Below, piece by piece: positions 37,062 to 45,598 of a DNA stretch of 64,000 nucleotides. The stretch's first letter is position 1. The number at the start of each line of letters is the position of its first letter. Position numbers and translations under genes: made by a program. Below the pieces are notes generated by a model, which worked only from the letters and a program-made list of their open reading frames with translations, was not told where the DNA came from and searched no databases. The DNA lies in NCBI RefSeq assembly GCF_025989125.1, contig NZ_JAPDNR010000001.1, positions 5,568,087 to 5,632,086 of the forward strand. The letters run 5' to 3'. The DNA is from Chitinophaga nivalis. Lineage in GTDB: Bacteria > Bacteroidota > Bacteroidia > Chitinophagales > Chitinophagaceae.

Positions 37062-38036
37062 TTAGTAAATGGTGATGTGCTGTCCGGTCATTTTGTAATG
37101 ATTACCCAAAGTTTCCGCCAGGAGCTGCATAACAGCTTCAACAGGCAACCCGGTTTCGACATGCATGGTTACCCTTTCTGCATACCATTTTTCGCCCTGG
37201 ATGGCGATAGGTATTTTATACCACTGGCTAATGGTTTGCAATACTTCCGGCAAGGTTGTTTGTTCAAAATCGAAAGTGCCCTTCCACCAGCTGCAGATAC
37301 TGGCTGCATTCACGCTGTCTACGTGGCCGGCAGGATGGGGATCCGACAGGTTGATACGTAATCGTTTGTTCACCGTGAGTACAGCCTGTTGCTGTCCTTT
37401 ATAGGACACGGCTACTTTACCGGTTTTAACCACCACGGTTGGCTGCAGGGCGGCGAGTGTATTCACTTCAAAGGAGGTACCCAACACACGGGTTTGCAGC
37501 TCTCCGGCTACTACATAAAACGGATTCGACTCACTACGCGCTATCTCAAAAAATACCCGGCCATGTACTTTTACCTGCCGGTCGGACTGATTGTAATGAT
37601 CCGGCACCTGTATCGCTGATCCAGGAAAAAGACTGGCTGTTGATCCATCAGGCAATACATAATGGAGGGCCTGGCCTTCTTTGGCTGTAATGACGGTATA
37701 GGCGGGCGTTGCCATCCATTTATCTATGATGGTATATTTAATGATAGTCGCGGCCATTATCATCAACAGCAAAGCAGCAGCGATCCTAAGTATGTTGCTT
37801 TTTGCCTGGTGAAACAAGTGTACGATTCTGCGACGGGGCCGTGCCGGAGCCATCCCGATACCTGCCAGAATGTTATCCCAGAAATACCGGGTCAGTGCTT
37901 CTTTTTTTGCAGGCGTCAGCTCAGCCATAGGAGCTGTTGGATGATCCAGCCATCGTTCAACGCGTTCTTTTTCTTCCTCCGAGGCTTTGCCTTCCAGGTA
38001 CTTGTCGATCAGAATTTCCAGTTCAGATAATTTCAT
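37062..38036 (-). CDS. FecR-family anti-sigma factor
   Basis: The start at 38036 (MKLSELEILIDKYLEGKASE) is preferred over 38069; it gives 324 residues. The cytoplasmic N-terminal domain (about 1-85) binds the sigma factor (EERVERWLDHP-type segment). One membrane helix follows (ILRIAAALLLMIMAATIIKY). The periplasmic FecR domain has GQALHYVLPDGSTASLFPGS, VHGRVFFEIARSESNPFYVV and LGTSFEVNTL, then a DUF4974-type end (QTTLPEVLQTISQWYKIPI). It lies between the sigma gene and the receptor. Confidence 0.92.
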   Translation of the reverse strand: MKLSELEILIDKYLEGKASEEEKERVERWLDHPTAPMAELTPAKKEALTRYFWDNILAGIGMAPARPRRRIVHLFHQAKSNILRIAAALLLMIMAATIIKYTIIDKWMATPAYTVITAKEGQALHYVLPDGSTASLFPGSAIQVPDHYNQSDRQVKVHGRVFFEIARSESNPFYVVAGELQTRVLGTSFEVNTLAALQPTVVVKTGKVAVSYKGQQQAVLTVNKRLRINLSDPHPAGHVDSVNAASICSWWKGTFDFEQTTLPEVLQTISQWYKIPIAIQGEKWYAERVTMHVETGLPVEAVMQLLAETLGNHYKMTGQHITIY

Positions 38037-38176
38037 ATAGCTATGCTTACCAGTAAGCGTGGAAAACACAGCGTTTTAACTATCCGGGTAGTGTTACCAA
38101 ATTATTAACAAGCGGAAAAAAATATTTAAAGGAGTGGGATACGTGGTACAGGTGGTGGAAGGGATACTTATTATTA

Positions 38177-38752
38177 TCATGACAGCTGACTAAAGAGGAT
38201 GGCTGCCAGTACGGCTTCGCCCAGACCTACTTTTACTTTCGTAATAGCTGTATTCAGCTGGTTGCGCACATTTTGCTCTGATAGTTGCAGCGCTACGGAA
38301 ATCTCCCGGATGGAGAGGTTTTCTTCGCGGGCCATCTTAAAGATCTGTTTCATCCTTTTCGGCAGCTTTTCTTCTTCCTGCAGCAGCAGCTGATCTATTT
38401 CCCGGGCCTCCATAGGCGTCAGCGGGGCCTCAAATGCCGGCAGGATAGTATGTATCAGGATTTCCTGTTTTTCCCTGGATTTGATGGCCCTGGAAACGAA
38501 AGAGAGTAATTCATACCGGGCGATACTAAAAAGATAGGATTCTACAGAAGATTGAATGATGAGGGTATTTCGTTTCAGCCAGAAGGAAATGAAAATATTT
38601 TGTATGATGTCTTTGGCATCATCTTCGGAATTGAGTTTCCGGTAGGCAAATAAATACAGTCTTTCCCAGTATGTCCTGAATAACAGGTTAAATGCCTGGA
38701 CATCATCCTGTTTCATTTGCCGGAACAATTCCATTTCCTGATCAGCAGTCAT
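38177..38752 (-). CDS. ECF RNA polymerase sigma factor (sigma-70 family)
   Basis: I start at the ATG at 38752 (MTADQEMELFRQMKQDDVQA), 191 residues, because a -7 box overlaps the upstream TTG of the longer frame. Region 2 shows FNLLFRTYWERLYLFAYRKL and DAKDIIQNIFISFWLKR. Region 4 shows LPKRMKQIFKMAREENLSIR and EISVALQLSEQNVRNQLNTA. With FecR and the STN receptor downstream it forms a classical cell-surface signalling system controlling the fasciclin/receptor block. Confidence 0.92.
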   Translation of the reverse strand: MTADQEMELFRQMKQDDVQAFNLLFRTYWERLYLFAYRKLNSEDDAKDIIQNIFISFWLKRNTLIIQSSVESYLFSIARYELLSFVSRAIKSREKQEILIHTILPAFEAPLTPMEAREIDQLLLQEEEKLPKRMKQIFKMAREENLSIREISVALQLSEQNVRNQLNTAITKVKVGLGEAVLAAILFSQLS

Positions 38753-38773
38753 AGCAGCTTCGGTTTTGACGAG

Positions 38774-38781
38774 CAAAGGTA
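38774..38781 (-). promoter_or_regulatory. -7 box (TACCTTTG) of the sigma factor gene
   Basis: An exact TAnnTTTG match on the minus strand, 22 nt upstream of the ATG at 38752, giving a leader of about 13-15 nt. Two other genes in this window have the same spacing. Confidence 0.5.
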
Positions 38782-39107
38782 GTCATGGGGGCAGGATGCG
38801 GGAAGTGCGCTGTTTTATCTTATTATTAAATCTGGCAGACTGATGGCATGACCCCTTTTATTTTTACAGGCACCTGTAACCAGGTAGTACCTGATTACCA
38901 CTTTACCGGTATTACCTGTTGCTTATAATTGATCGGTTTAGCCTGTTCTTCCATCAATCGTCTTCTCAATACTATTTACGTATACTCATTACAGTTATGA
39001 TACGGCTATTACTTCTTCAGTAAGGAGTACTACTATAAATAGCTATCTTTTTTGCTGACAGCTTATTTCCGTCAGCAAAAAAGATGTTATCTGTTCCTAT
39101 CTTAAGT
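38782..39107. other. Gap between the sigma gene and the end of the NRPS cluster
   Basis: This 326-nt stretch has no coding frame. It holds the perfect 15-bp inverted repeat at 39045-39085 and otherwise AT-rich sequence. Confidence 0.5.
39045..39085. repeat. Perfect inverted repeat after the NRPS operon
   Basis: Arms of 15 nt (ATCTTTTTTGCTGAC and its complement) flank an 11-nt loop, 22 nt beyond the last cluster stop codon. It is well placed to end the operon. The T-run, however, lies in the 5' arm on both strands and A-runs follow the GC core, the reverse of a textbook intrinsic terminator. It may act by stable hairpin formation or by protecting the 3' end. Confidence 0.6.
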
Positions 39108-39680
39108 TTATACTGTTTCCAATATTTTTGCCGTACAATTATGCAGGAACTGGGAAAATGTCTGGTTTAAAAAATCACTGAAATCGGGTTGAATACCAAA
39201 TTCTGTTTTCATTCTGGCGGAAATCCTGTGTAACAACAGCGAGTTACCTCCCATGTCAAAAAAACTATCACCGGCACTGATACCAGTTACACCCAGTTCT
39301 TCTTTCCATAGTTCTGCAATGGCGACTTCCAGGATAGACGCGCGTTTCCGGGCACAGGTAGCCAGCCCGTCATTCTTCTCCCATAGCATATACAAGGCTG
39401 CTTCATCTGCCATACCATTTGCCGTAAAAGGAATCGCCGATACCTGAATCAACTTGTAAGGCACCATGTATTCCGGTAGCTTTTTCCGCAGCCATCCTTT
39501 CAATGTCAGGCACGACTGACAGGAAACGGCGGCATAAAAAGCTACCAGCCGGGCTTCGCCATGTACCATACCGGCAATAACGGCCGCGCCGGTAATACCG
39601 GGCAATTGCAGTAATGCTTGTTCTATTTCTTCCGGTTGCACGCTGTATGCTTTTATTTCCAACTGCCTGCTCATATGCAT
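39108..39680 (-). CDS. Truncated adenylation C-subdomain fused to a carrier protein
   Basis: The protein has 190 residues. Residues 4-100 match only the C-terminal subdomain of an NRPS adenylation domain, from the A8 region (RQLEIKAYSVQPEEIEQALL) to A10. The A10 Lys, normally N-G-K, is Met90 (FTANGMADEAAL), so adenylate formation is impossible. Residues 115-185 form a complete carrier domain with the phosphopantetheine site FFDMGGNSLLL (Ser147). It is the last gene of the cluster, 18 nt after the exporter. It could be loaded in trans or act as a receiver or tethering carrier; it may also be a relic. Both are inference. Confidence 0.75.
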   Translation of the reverse strand: MHMSRQLEIKAYSVQPEEIEQALLQLPGITGAAVIAGMVHGEARLVAFYAAVSCQSCLTLKGWLRKKLPEYMVPYKLIQVSAIPFTANGMADEAALYMLWEKNDGLATCARKRASILEVAIAELWKEELGVTGISAGDSFFDMGGNSLLLHRISARMKTEFGIQPDFSDFLNQTFSQFLHNCTAKILETV

Positions 39681-39698
39681 CGGGAGTATTTACAGGTT

Positions 39699-42600
39699 TT
39701 ATAAATTCACAATCGTTCTGTTGTAATGTTCGAGTTGTCCGCTCTCCATTTTCAACACTTTATCTGCCACATCAAAATAATGGTCGTCGTGCGTAATCGC
39801 AATGACGATCTTACCCATCTTTTTCATTTCAGGTAATAGTGTGCGATAGAAAAAATGCCGGTACACCGGATCCTGATCTGCCGCCCACTCATCAAAAAGG
39901 AAAACGGGTGTCTCTTCCAGATAACATTGCAGAAGTCCCAGGCGCTTACGCTGTCCGCCGGAGAGATCAATAGTACTATAGGTGTTATCCTCGATGGTTA
40001 CTTTTTTATCCAGCTGCAACAGTTTCAGGTATTTTTCAGCCTTGGCTGCTTTAGCTTTTACATCGATGTTGTACAGTTTTTTGAAAAGATAGATGGGACT
40101 GAATACCGTAGAAAAACATTCACCCAGTCTGGCGGCATCTACGATGTCGCCATTGATCCGGAACCGTCCTTTATCCGGTTCGTACAACCCTGTGATCAAT
40201 TTTGCCAGGGTGGTTTTACCACTGCCATTGGCGCCGATAATAAAGAGTATCTCACCTCCGTTCACCTCCAGGTTAATAGGTCCCACAGTAAAAACATCCT
40301 GCCCGTTTTCATCCTGGTAGCGGAATTCCACGCCTTCTACCCGGAGATTGTCTACCACCTGCGGTACAGGTGGCCGCAGGCCGGTGGCGGGTGTATTGGC
40401 CGGAATGTCGTTCAGAAAACGTTGTGTTCTGTTCCAGGCGATTTTCATTTTCATCACGGCTGGCATAGCTCCCAGTATACTGTTGACCGGCCCTATCAGG
40501 TAAAGCAACACCACCAGAAAACTCATCAGGGTATAGGTTTTGATACCAGGAAACAACTCCGGAAAACCAAAGGCTACCATCCCCAGTATAATGACCAGAA
40601 TTGCCTCACCGAAGAGCGATGCATTGGCAAACTGCACACCTGCTATGCACATCTTGGCACGATACTCTTCTGAGGTGATGAAGACATCCTGTTTGTAGGC
40701 TTCCTTTTTATTCCGGTGTAAACTCAACTCCTTAAAACCATCTATCATCCCATTGATCAGCCGCATAAATACATTCTTGGTATCACGTGCACCATTGTAA
40801 TATTTCTGGGCACGTTTGCTCACCAGGTAATACATCACTACCAGCAGCAATACCATGCCGATCGTCAGTCCGGTAGCCCAGGAAGCTACAGATGCCAGAT
40901 ACAGGAAAGCACCAATGGCTGTAAATACGCTGGTCACCAATACCACAAACATATTCGCTGATTCGCCGATTGTATTTACGTCATCATTCAGGGCGGTATA
41001 AATACGCCCCCGGTCTATCTTTTCAAATTTCTGATAGGAAGTAGCAAAAATCTTATCCGTTAGTTTCACCCGCAGGTCATAGATGATACCCATGGTTAAT
41101 CTGATCAGACTGATCTGCACAAATCTTCTACCCAGCAAATAAGTGGCGATGGCCAGCGCGTAGTAAAAAATGAGATACTTCAACGCGACACTACTTTCCA
41201 ACGAGGAAGCAATCAACGCTACCACAGCCATATTGGCCAGACCCGAAATCACACTCAGTAACAATAACCGGGGCGCCAGATTTTTTATTTTGTTGTGTTC
41301 CGGAAACAACAGCTCTATACAATAGGTGATATAACTTAATGCCATCGCGGATACCAGCAATATGGCCAGACAGCCAAAACTCACCGGCGCCCACACGGCA
41401 ATCGCTTCCCAGTTGAAATTAAAAATAGCTTCGGGCAATACATAAATACCATAGAGCAACGGTACGAATAGCACCAGTAAAATAAATGCCTGTTTTACTT
41501 TCGCGCCGGTAATGGGTTCATAACTTCTCTTTTTACGAACGATCCCCAACAGAATAGTAACGATAAAATACAACAGCAGCAGGAAATAGCCGGCCAGCAG
41601 CAATGTTACGAGGGAAAACATTTTATCATTGCCATCACCCGGATTGTATTCTTTTTCTATTTCCTCTCCCACCAGCATCTTCATCAGCTTGTTGCCAATC
41701 AAAGTAGTAAAGGCGCTGTTGGAATTGGCCATAACAACCAGGCCTGCCTGCTGCCCCGGCCGCAACGCCACATAAGCCGTGAAGTTAGGGTTTAAGCCGC
41801 CGTGGGTAATTTCCCCATCTCCTTTCAGCGACACTTCCCAGCCCATTCCATACGACGACATGTTATGCGGTGGCACGGTTTCATCGCGCTGTTGTGTATA
41901 CTTCGCCCATGCATACATTGCCGTATCTGCCAATCCCAGTTGGAATTGCAGCCAGCGGCCCATATCTGTTGCATCGGACATCATATAACCGGCAGCGTTA
42001 TTCCCCCTGAATACCGGCGCCGCATAAGGCCTTGCTTTAAAAAATCCGATTTTATATCCGGTAGCTTTCAAGGCAGGATCTGCCGGATAACCCATTTTAG
42101 TATGATGGAGCGATAGTTTATCCAATACAGCTGTTTGCAGATATTCCTCAAAAGGTTGGTGGGTAATCTGCTGAACAATCAGCGCCAATACATCATAATT
42201 GATGGTGGCATATTCATATTTTTTTCCCGGCAGGCGGGCCAGCTCCAGCCCTTTCAGCTGCCTTACGGTTTGTTCCAATGCATCGGGCGCATTGGTTTGC
42301 GGAATACGGGCAATACTACTCCAGGGAATGCCGCTGGTATGATGCAGCAATTGTTGCACGGTAATCGTTGCCTGCTTTCCTTTGTACGTTACCGTTAGCC
42401 AGGGAATATATTGCGAAACCGCGGCAGCAGGATCCAACCGGCCTTCCTGTATCAGCTTACTGACTACCAGCGCAGTAAACGCTTTGGAACAGGATCCGAT
42501 TTCAAAGATAGTAGCCGGCGTCACCGGCTTTTGTTGTGCCACATCTGCATAACCAAAGGTCTTGATTTCCTGGCGGCCGTCTTTTACAACAATCAGGCTC

Positions 42601-42761
42601 AGACCAGGAATATGCCCGGCATCCATCAGGTTTCTGATTTCCTGTTCCATTGCTGCGCTGACAACAGGCGGGGAAGATTGCGCCCACGTTGCCCCAACCA
42701 GAAGCAGCAGCAAAGATGTAAAGAGAATAATGCGGCTATTGCGTGTTTTCATTTGTTGCAT
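39699..42761 (-). CDS. S12 serine peptidase fused to a cyclic-peptide-type ABC exporter
   Basis: The protein has 1020 residues. A signal-like N-terminus (LFTSLLLLLVGATWAQ) precedes a beta-lactamase/S12 domain, about 30-365. Its motifs are S-x-x-K at Ser90-Lys93 (GSCSKAF), a Tyr182/Tyr184 region (KYEYATINYD, where the common Y-S-N is altered) and HGG at 320-322. Three membrane helices follow (about 381-408, 424-446, 455-486). Then come an exporter membrane domain and an NBD with Walker A GANGSGKTT (843), signature LSGGQRKRLGL (933) and Walker B VFLFDEWAADQDP (953), typical of SyrD/PvdE-type cyclic peptide exporters. It probably exports the cluster product and cleaves it on the periplasmic side, as ClbP/XcnG/ZmaM do. 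That role is inference. Confidence 0.85.
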   Translation of the reverse strand: MQQMKTRNSRIILFTSLLLLLVGATWAQSSPPVVSAAMEQEIRNLMDAGHIPGLSLIVVKDGRQEIKTFGYADVAQQKPVTPATIFEIGSCSKAFTALVVSKLIQEGRLDPAAAVSQYIPWLTVTYKGKQATITVQQLLHHTSGIPWSSIARIPQTNAPDALEQTVRQLKGLELARLPGKKYEYATINYDVLALIVQQITHQPFEEYLQTAVLDKLSLHHTKMGYPADPALKATGYKIGFFKARPYAAPVFRGNNAAGYMMSDATDMGRWLQFQLGLADTAMYAWAKYTQQRDETVPPHNMSSYGMGWEVSLKGDGEITHGGLNPNFTAYVALRPGQQAGLVVMANSNSAFTTLIGNKLMKMLVGEEIEKEYNPGDGNDKMFSLVTLLLAGYFLLLLYFIVTILLGIVRKKRSYEPITGAKVKQAFILLVLFVPLLYGIYVLPEAIFNFNWEAIAVWAPVSFGCLAILLVSAMALSYITYCIELLFPEHNKIKNLAPRLLLLSVISGLANMAVVALIASSLESSVALKYLIFYYALAIATYLLGRRFVQISLIRLTMGIIYDLRVKLTDKIFATSYQKFEKIDRGRIYTALNDDVNTIGESANMFVVLVTSVFTAIGAFLYLASVASWATGLTIGMVLLLVVMYYLVSKRAQKYYNGARDTKNVFMRLINGMIDGFKELSLHRNKKEAYKQDVFITSEEYRAKMCIAGVQFANASLFGEAILVIILGMVAFGFPELFPGIKTYTLMSFLVVLLYLIGPVNSILGAMPAVMKMKIAWNRTQRFLNDIPANTPATGLRPPVPQVVDNLRVEGVEFRYQDENGQDVFTVGPINLEVNGGEILFIIGANGSGKTTLAKLITGLYEPDKGRFRINGDIVDAARLGECFSTVFSPIYLFKKLYNIDVKAKAAKAEKYLKLLQLDKKVTIEDNTYSTIDLSGGQRKRLGLLQCYLEETPVFLFDEWAADQDPVYRHFFYRTLLPEMKKMGKIVIAITHDDHYFDVADKVLKMESGQLEHYNRTIVNL

Positions 42762-42778
42762 ATTTTAAAGGGCACCCG

Positions 42779-43597
42779 CTATTTCAGGTGTTGAGCAGAT
42801 TGTTTAAAGGATGGAGCAGCTATGCTTTTTATTTTGATACCTGCCGTTGCTTCCCGGATCAATGCCAATGCCATGGCTTCAATGGAGTTAATCACAGGTA
42901 TGCCTGACAGATCCGGTTTCCCGACGAGTATCAATGGCAATTCCGTACATCCGAGGATGATGGCATCTGCTTTTTGCCGTCTGAAAAAGTCAGTACTTTT
43001 TTTCATGAGCATAATCGTTTCGCGGGTAATATTACCAGGATTCGCTTTCACGCCAAACTGCGGATCATACACCATCCTGTGTATGACCCCATCCTGAAAA
43101 TCAGGGTCTGGTAATATCACGTCATATCCCAGTCCTTCGAGCAGGTGCCGGTATACGCCGGATTTGTAGGTACCATTGGTAGACATGATGCCGATCCGTT
43201 GTGCACGCGGATAATGTTGCTTTATATAGTGGCAGGTTTCTGCAGGCATATGCAACAATTTTATTTTCACCTGATGCCGGTCCAGTTCTTCCTGAATGGT
43301 ATTGAATATGGGCGGAGCATAAATGGTGTTGCAGGCAATGCCCGCCACCGTTGCACCCGCCGCCTCCAGCAGTCCTATTACCCGCGCTACACTGAATGCC
43401 GGATTCACGGTAGTTCCTCCTTCCAGAAACGTGGTTCTGTCGGTAATATGGCCGGGAAACGACATCAGTACCACCGACATATGCTCCTGATCACTGGCGG
43501 CACGGGTATGAGCGGAGATGGCATTCAGGAGCATTGCGCCGGCTTCTGGCCCCATCCCTCCTACGATTCCTATTACATTATCCTGTTCGAGGTTCAT
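42779..43597 (-). CDS. Aspartate/glutamate racemase family protein
   Basis: The start is the ATG at 43597 (MNLEQDNVIGIVGGMGPEAG), 272 residues, soluble. The two catalytic Cys motifs are present: GIACNTIYAP (Cys89) and ILGCTELPL (Cys217). Between them lie GIMSTNGTYKSGVY and a conserved MVYDPQFGVKAN segment. The family interconverts L- and D-Asp or Glu without PLP. Inside an NRPS cluster whose synthetases lack epimerase domains, it may supply a D-amino acid or a D-Asp precursor for D-Asn (inference). It is spaced 17 nt from the exporter gene. Confidence 0.88.
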   Translation of the reverse strand: MNLEQDNVIGIVGGMGPEAGAMLLNAISAHTRAASDQEHMSVVLMSFPGHITDRTTFLEGGTTVNPAFSVARVIGLLEAAGATVAGIACNTIYAPPIFNTIQEELDRHQVKIKLLHMPAETCHYIKQHYPRAQRIGIMSTNGTYKSGVYRHLLEGLGYDVILPDPDFQDGVIHRMVYDPQFGVKANPGNITRETIMLMKKSTDFFRRQKADAIILGCTELPLILVGKPDLSGIPVINSIEAMALALIREATAGIKIKSIAAPSFKQSAQHLK

Positions 43598-43647
43598 GGT
43601 ACATCTCAATTATAGTCATAAAATCACCTGGCTATTGTTCCCGCAGA

Positions 43648-45588
43648 CTATTTCGTTGCGGTCTGTGCAGTCGAAGTATCTACCGGTGAAAACCTGATCC
43701 AGCTCACAATAAATCCGCCGCCGTCCCCGCTGGCAGTCAGCCGCAGCAACTGTTTGCCGGGCGGTAGCTGTACCTGCGCCGTGAGCGTATTCCAGTTACG
43801 CCACTCTGTCGTAGACGCCACGGCTATACTTGCCAGTACTTTTCCGTCGGATTGCAGCAACAGTTTATTGCCGCCCTTTTTACTGGCTACGCGGAAGGCT
43901 ACCTGATAAGTGCCGGGTTTATCTACACTTACTTTGTAGTCCAGCCAGCTGCCGGTGTTCACATAAGTTACCGTGTAATTGGTACCGGAATCCGGGATAG
44001 GACCGGATTCTACGCCCTGCATGGCATTGTAGTCATTGGCCAGTACCCTGGAGGAAGCAGCTCCGTCGATGGTGGCCAGCAAAGAAGGTCTTCTGTTCTG
44101 TTCCTTGATTTTATCTTCGCACTGCGTGAGTTTATTATCGATATTCCACCACTTAAAGTGCATGGTGCGGGCCTTTGTATAGTAGGCCAGTGAAGAGTCA
44201 TACTGTTTTTGTTTGAAGCATACTTCGGCCAGGAATCCATAGGCAGTAGCAGATGTGGGCTGACGCCGGATTTCCTCTTCAAAGAGTTGCCGGGAAAGAT
44301 CAATATCTTTTTCTACCAGTTCCATTCCCAAAGCACACAAGGTGTTACTATCCAATCCCTGTTTGGCTTTCACCTGCTGTAATGCCGCGAGCATCGGTGC
44401 TTTCCCGTCTTTCCGGTATACATTAAACAAATCGATGGCAGGACTGGGATACTGATCGATGAAATTTTTCCGGCACAGTTCCCGGATAGGTAAGTCTACC
44501 GACAAGGCGGAGATGGCCGTACTCAACAGCTTTCCCCGCTCACTGTTGGTGAGCAGTACAAAACCTCTCTTTTGGGTGATAGAATAAAACACCTGATTTT
44601 TAAAACCGGTGTTATCTCCACCATGTGCAATGATGGTATCTCCCGGTACATAATGGATTTCGAAACCCGTACCGTAATAACCTGAATAGTCGGCTGTTTC
44701 ACCCAGTCTTATCACCGGCCGCAACAAGGTAGCGGTGGTGGCATCCGTGAAATGTTGCCGGTCGAAAAGACTGATCAGCAAAGTGGCATAATCGGCTGCC
44801 GTTACGTTGTTGCCGCTGGCTGGCACGGCTTCCCGGTTCTTCCATTTCCCCAGGTCTTTCCCAAAGCTATCGTGTCCTACCGCAAAATCAGCGGGCGTTT
44901 CTTTATAAAAGCCGTTTACATTACCGGAAGTAAAACGGAGAAAAGTATTTTTTAGCCCCAGCGGATCGATGACCAATCTTTTAATATAGGCTTCGTAAGG
45001 CTCTCCGAGAATGGTCGTCATCACATCTGCCAGCAGATTATAGCCGGTGCCGGAATAAACAAATTGTTTACCTGGTTCACTGACGATTTCCAGTACATCC
45101 GGATTATTGTACCGTTGCCAGTTTTCTATACCGGAACAATGGCTTAGTATCATCCGGGGCGTGATCAGTTTATAGCGGGGATCCTTATTCAATGGAGCGC
45201 CGGGATCGCGATACTCGTACATGGGTTTATCGAGGTCCAGTTTTCCTGCTTCCACGAGTTTAAATGCGGCATATACCAGAAAGCTTTTAGACAATGAAGC
45301 GGCTTCAAAAACCGTATTGCTGTCCACCCGGGTTTTCTCTGATAATTTGCGATAGCCGTAGCCGCTGTAATAAGCCACCCGGTTATTGTCGATAATAGCG
45401 AGCGATACACCTGGCACATTGGAGATTTCCATCATTTTCTCTATCGCTTCGTCAAAAGCTTTACTGTTAATTTTCCGGCCGGCGGCTTCAAAATAGGGTT
45501 GCTGCTGTGCGGCGAGCGGAAGTGTGATACCTGTCAGCAGAGAAGACAGGCAATACAAGCCAACATGGCGATTCAATCTGATAGGCAT
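43648..45588 (-). CDS. Periplasmic S12 serine hydrolase with TPR-like and CBM-like C-terminus
   Basis: The protein has 646 residues. A signal peptide ends LTGITLPLAAQ. The beta-lactamase-like domain (about 35-395) has S-x-x-K at Ser98-Lys101 (AASLSKSF), YSG (KQFVYSGTGYN) and HGG (IIAHGGDNTGF). Residues about 400-500 look like TPR helices (TAYGFLAEVCFKQKQYDSSL). The last 120 residues resemble a CBM6/CBM35-like beta domain (GSWLDYKVSVDKPGTYQVAF, FIVSWIRFSP). It may be a peptidase or esterase acting on the exported peptide, or a self-protection enzyme against it; neither can be decided from sequence. It lies 11 nt after the hydrolase gene. Confidence 0.8.
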   Translation of the reverse strand: MPIRLNRHVGLYCLSSLLTGITLPLAAQQQPYFEAAGRKINSKAFDEAIEKMMEISNVPGVSLAIIDNNRVAYYSGYGYRKLSEKTRVDSNTVFEAASLSKSFLVYAAFKLVEAGKLDLDKPMYEYRDPGAPLNKDPRYKLITPRMILSHCSGIENWQRYNNPDVLEIVSEPGKQFVYSGTGYNLLADVMTTILGEPYEAYIKRLVIDPLGLKNTFLRFTSGNVNGFYKETPADFAVGHDSFGKDLGKWKNREAVPASGNNVTAADYATLLISLFDRQHFTDATTATLLRPVIRLGETADYSGYYGTGFEIHYVPGDTIIAHGGDNTGFKNQVFYSITQKRGFVLLTNSERGKLLSTAISALSVDLPIRELCRKNFIDQYPSPAIDLFNVYRKDGKAPMLAALQQVKAKQGLDSNTLCALGMELVEKDIDLSRQLFEEEIRRQPTSATAYGFLAEVCFKQKQYDSSLAYYTKARTMHFKWWNIDNKLTQCEDKIKEQNRRPSLLATIDGAASSRVLANDYNAMQGVESGPIPDSGTNYTVTYVNTGSWLDYKVSVDKPGTYQVAFRVASKKGGNKLLLQSDGKVLASIAVASTTEWRNWNTLTAQVQLPPGKQLLRLTASGDGGGFIVSWIRFSPVDTSTAQTATK

Positions 45589-45598
45589 AACATAATAA

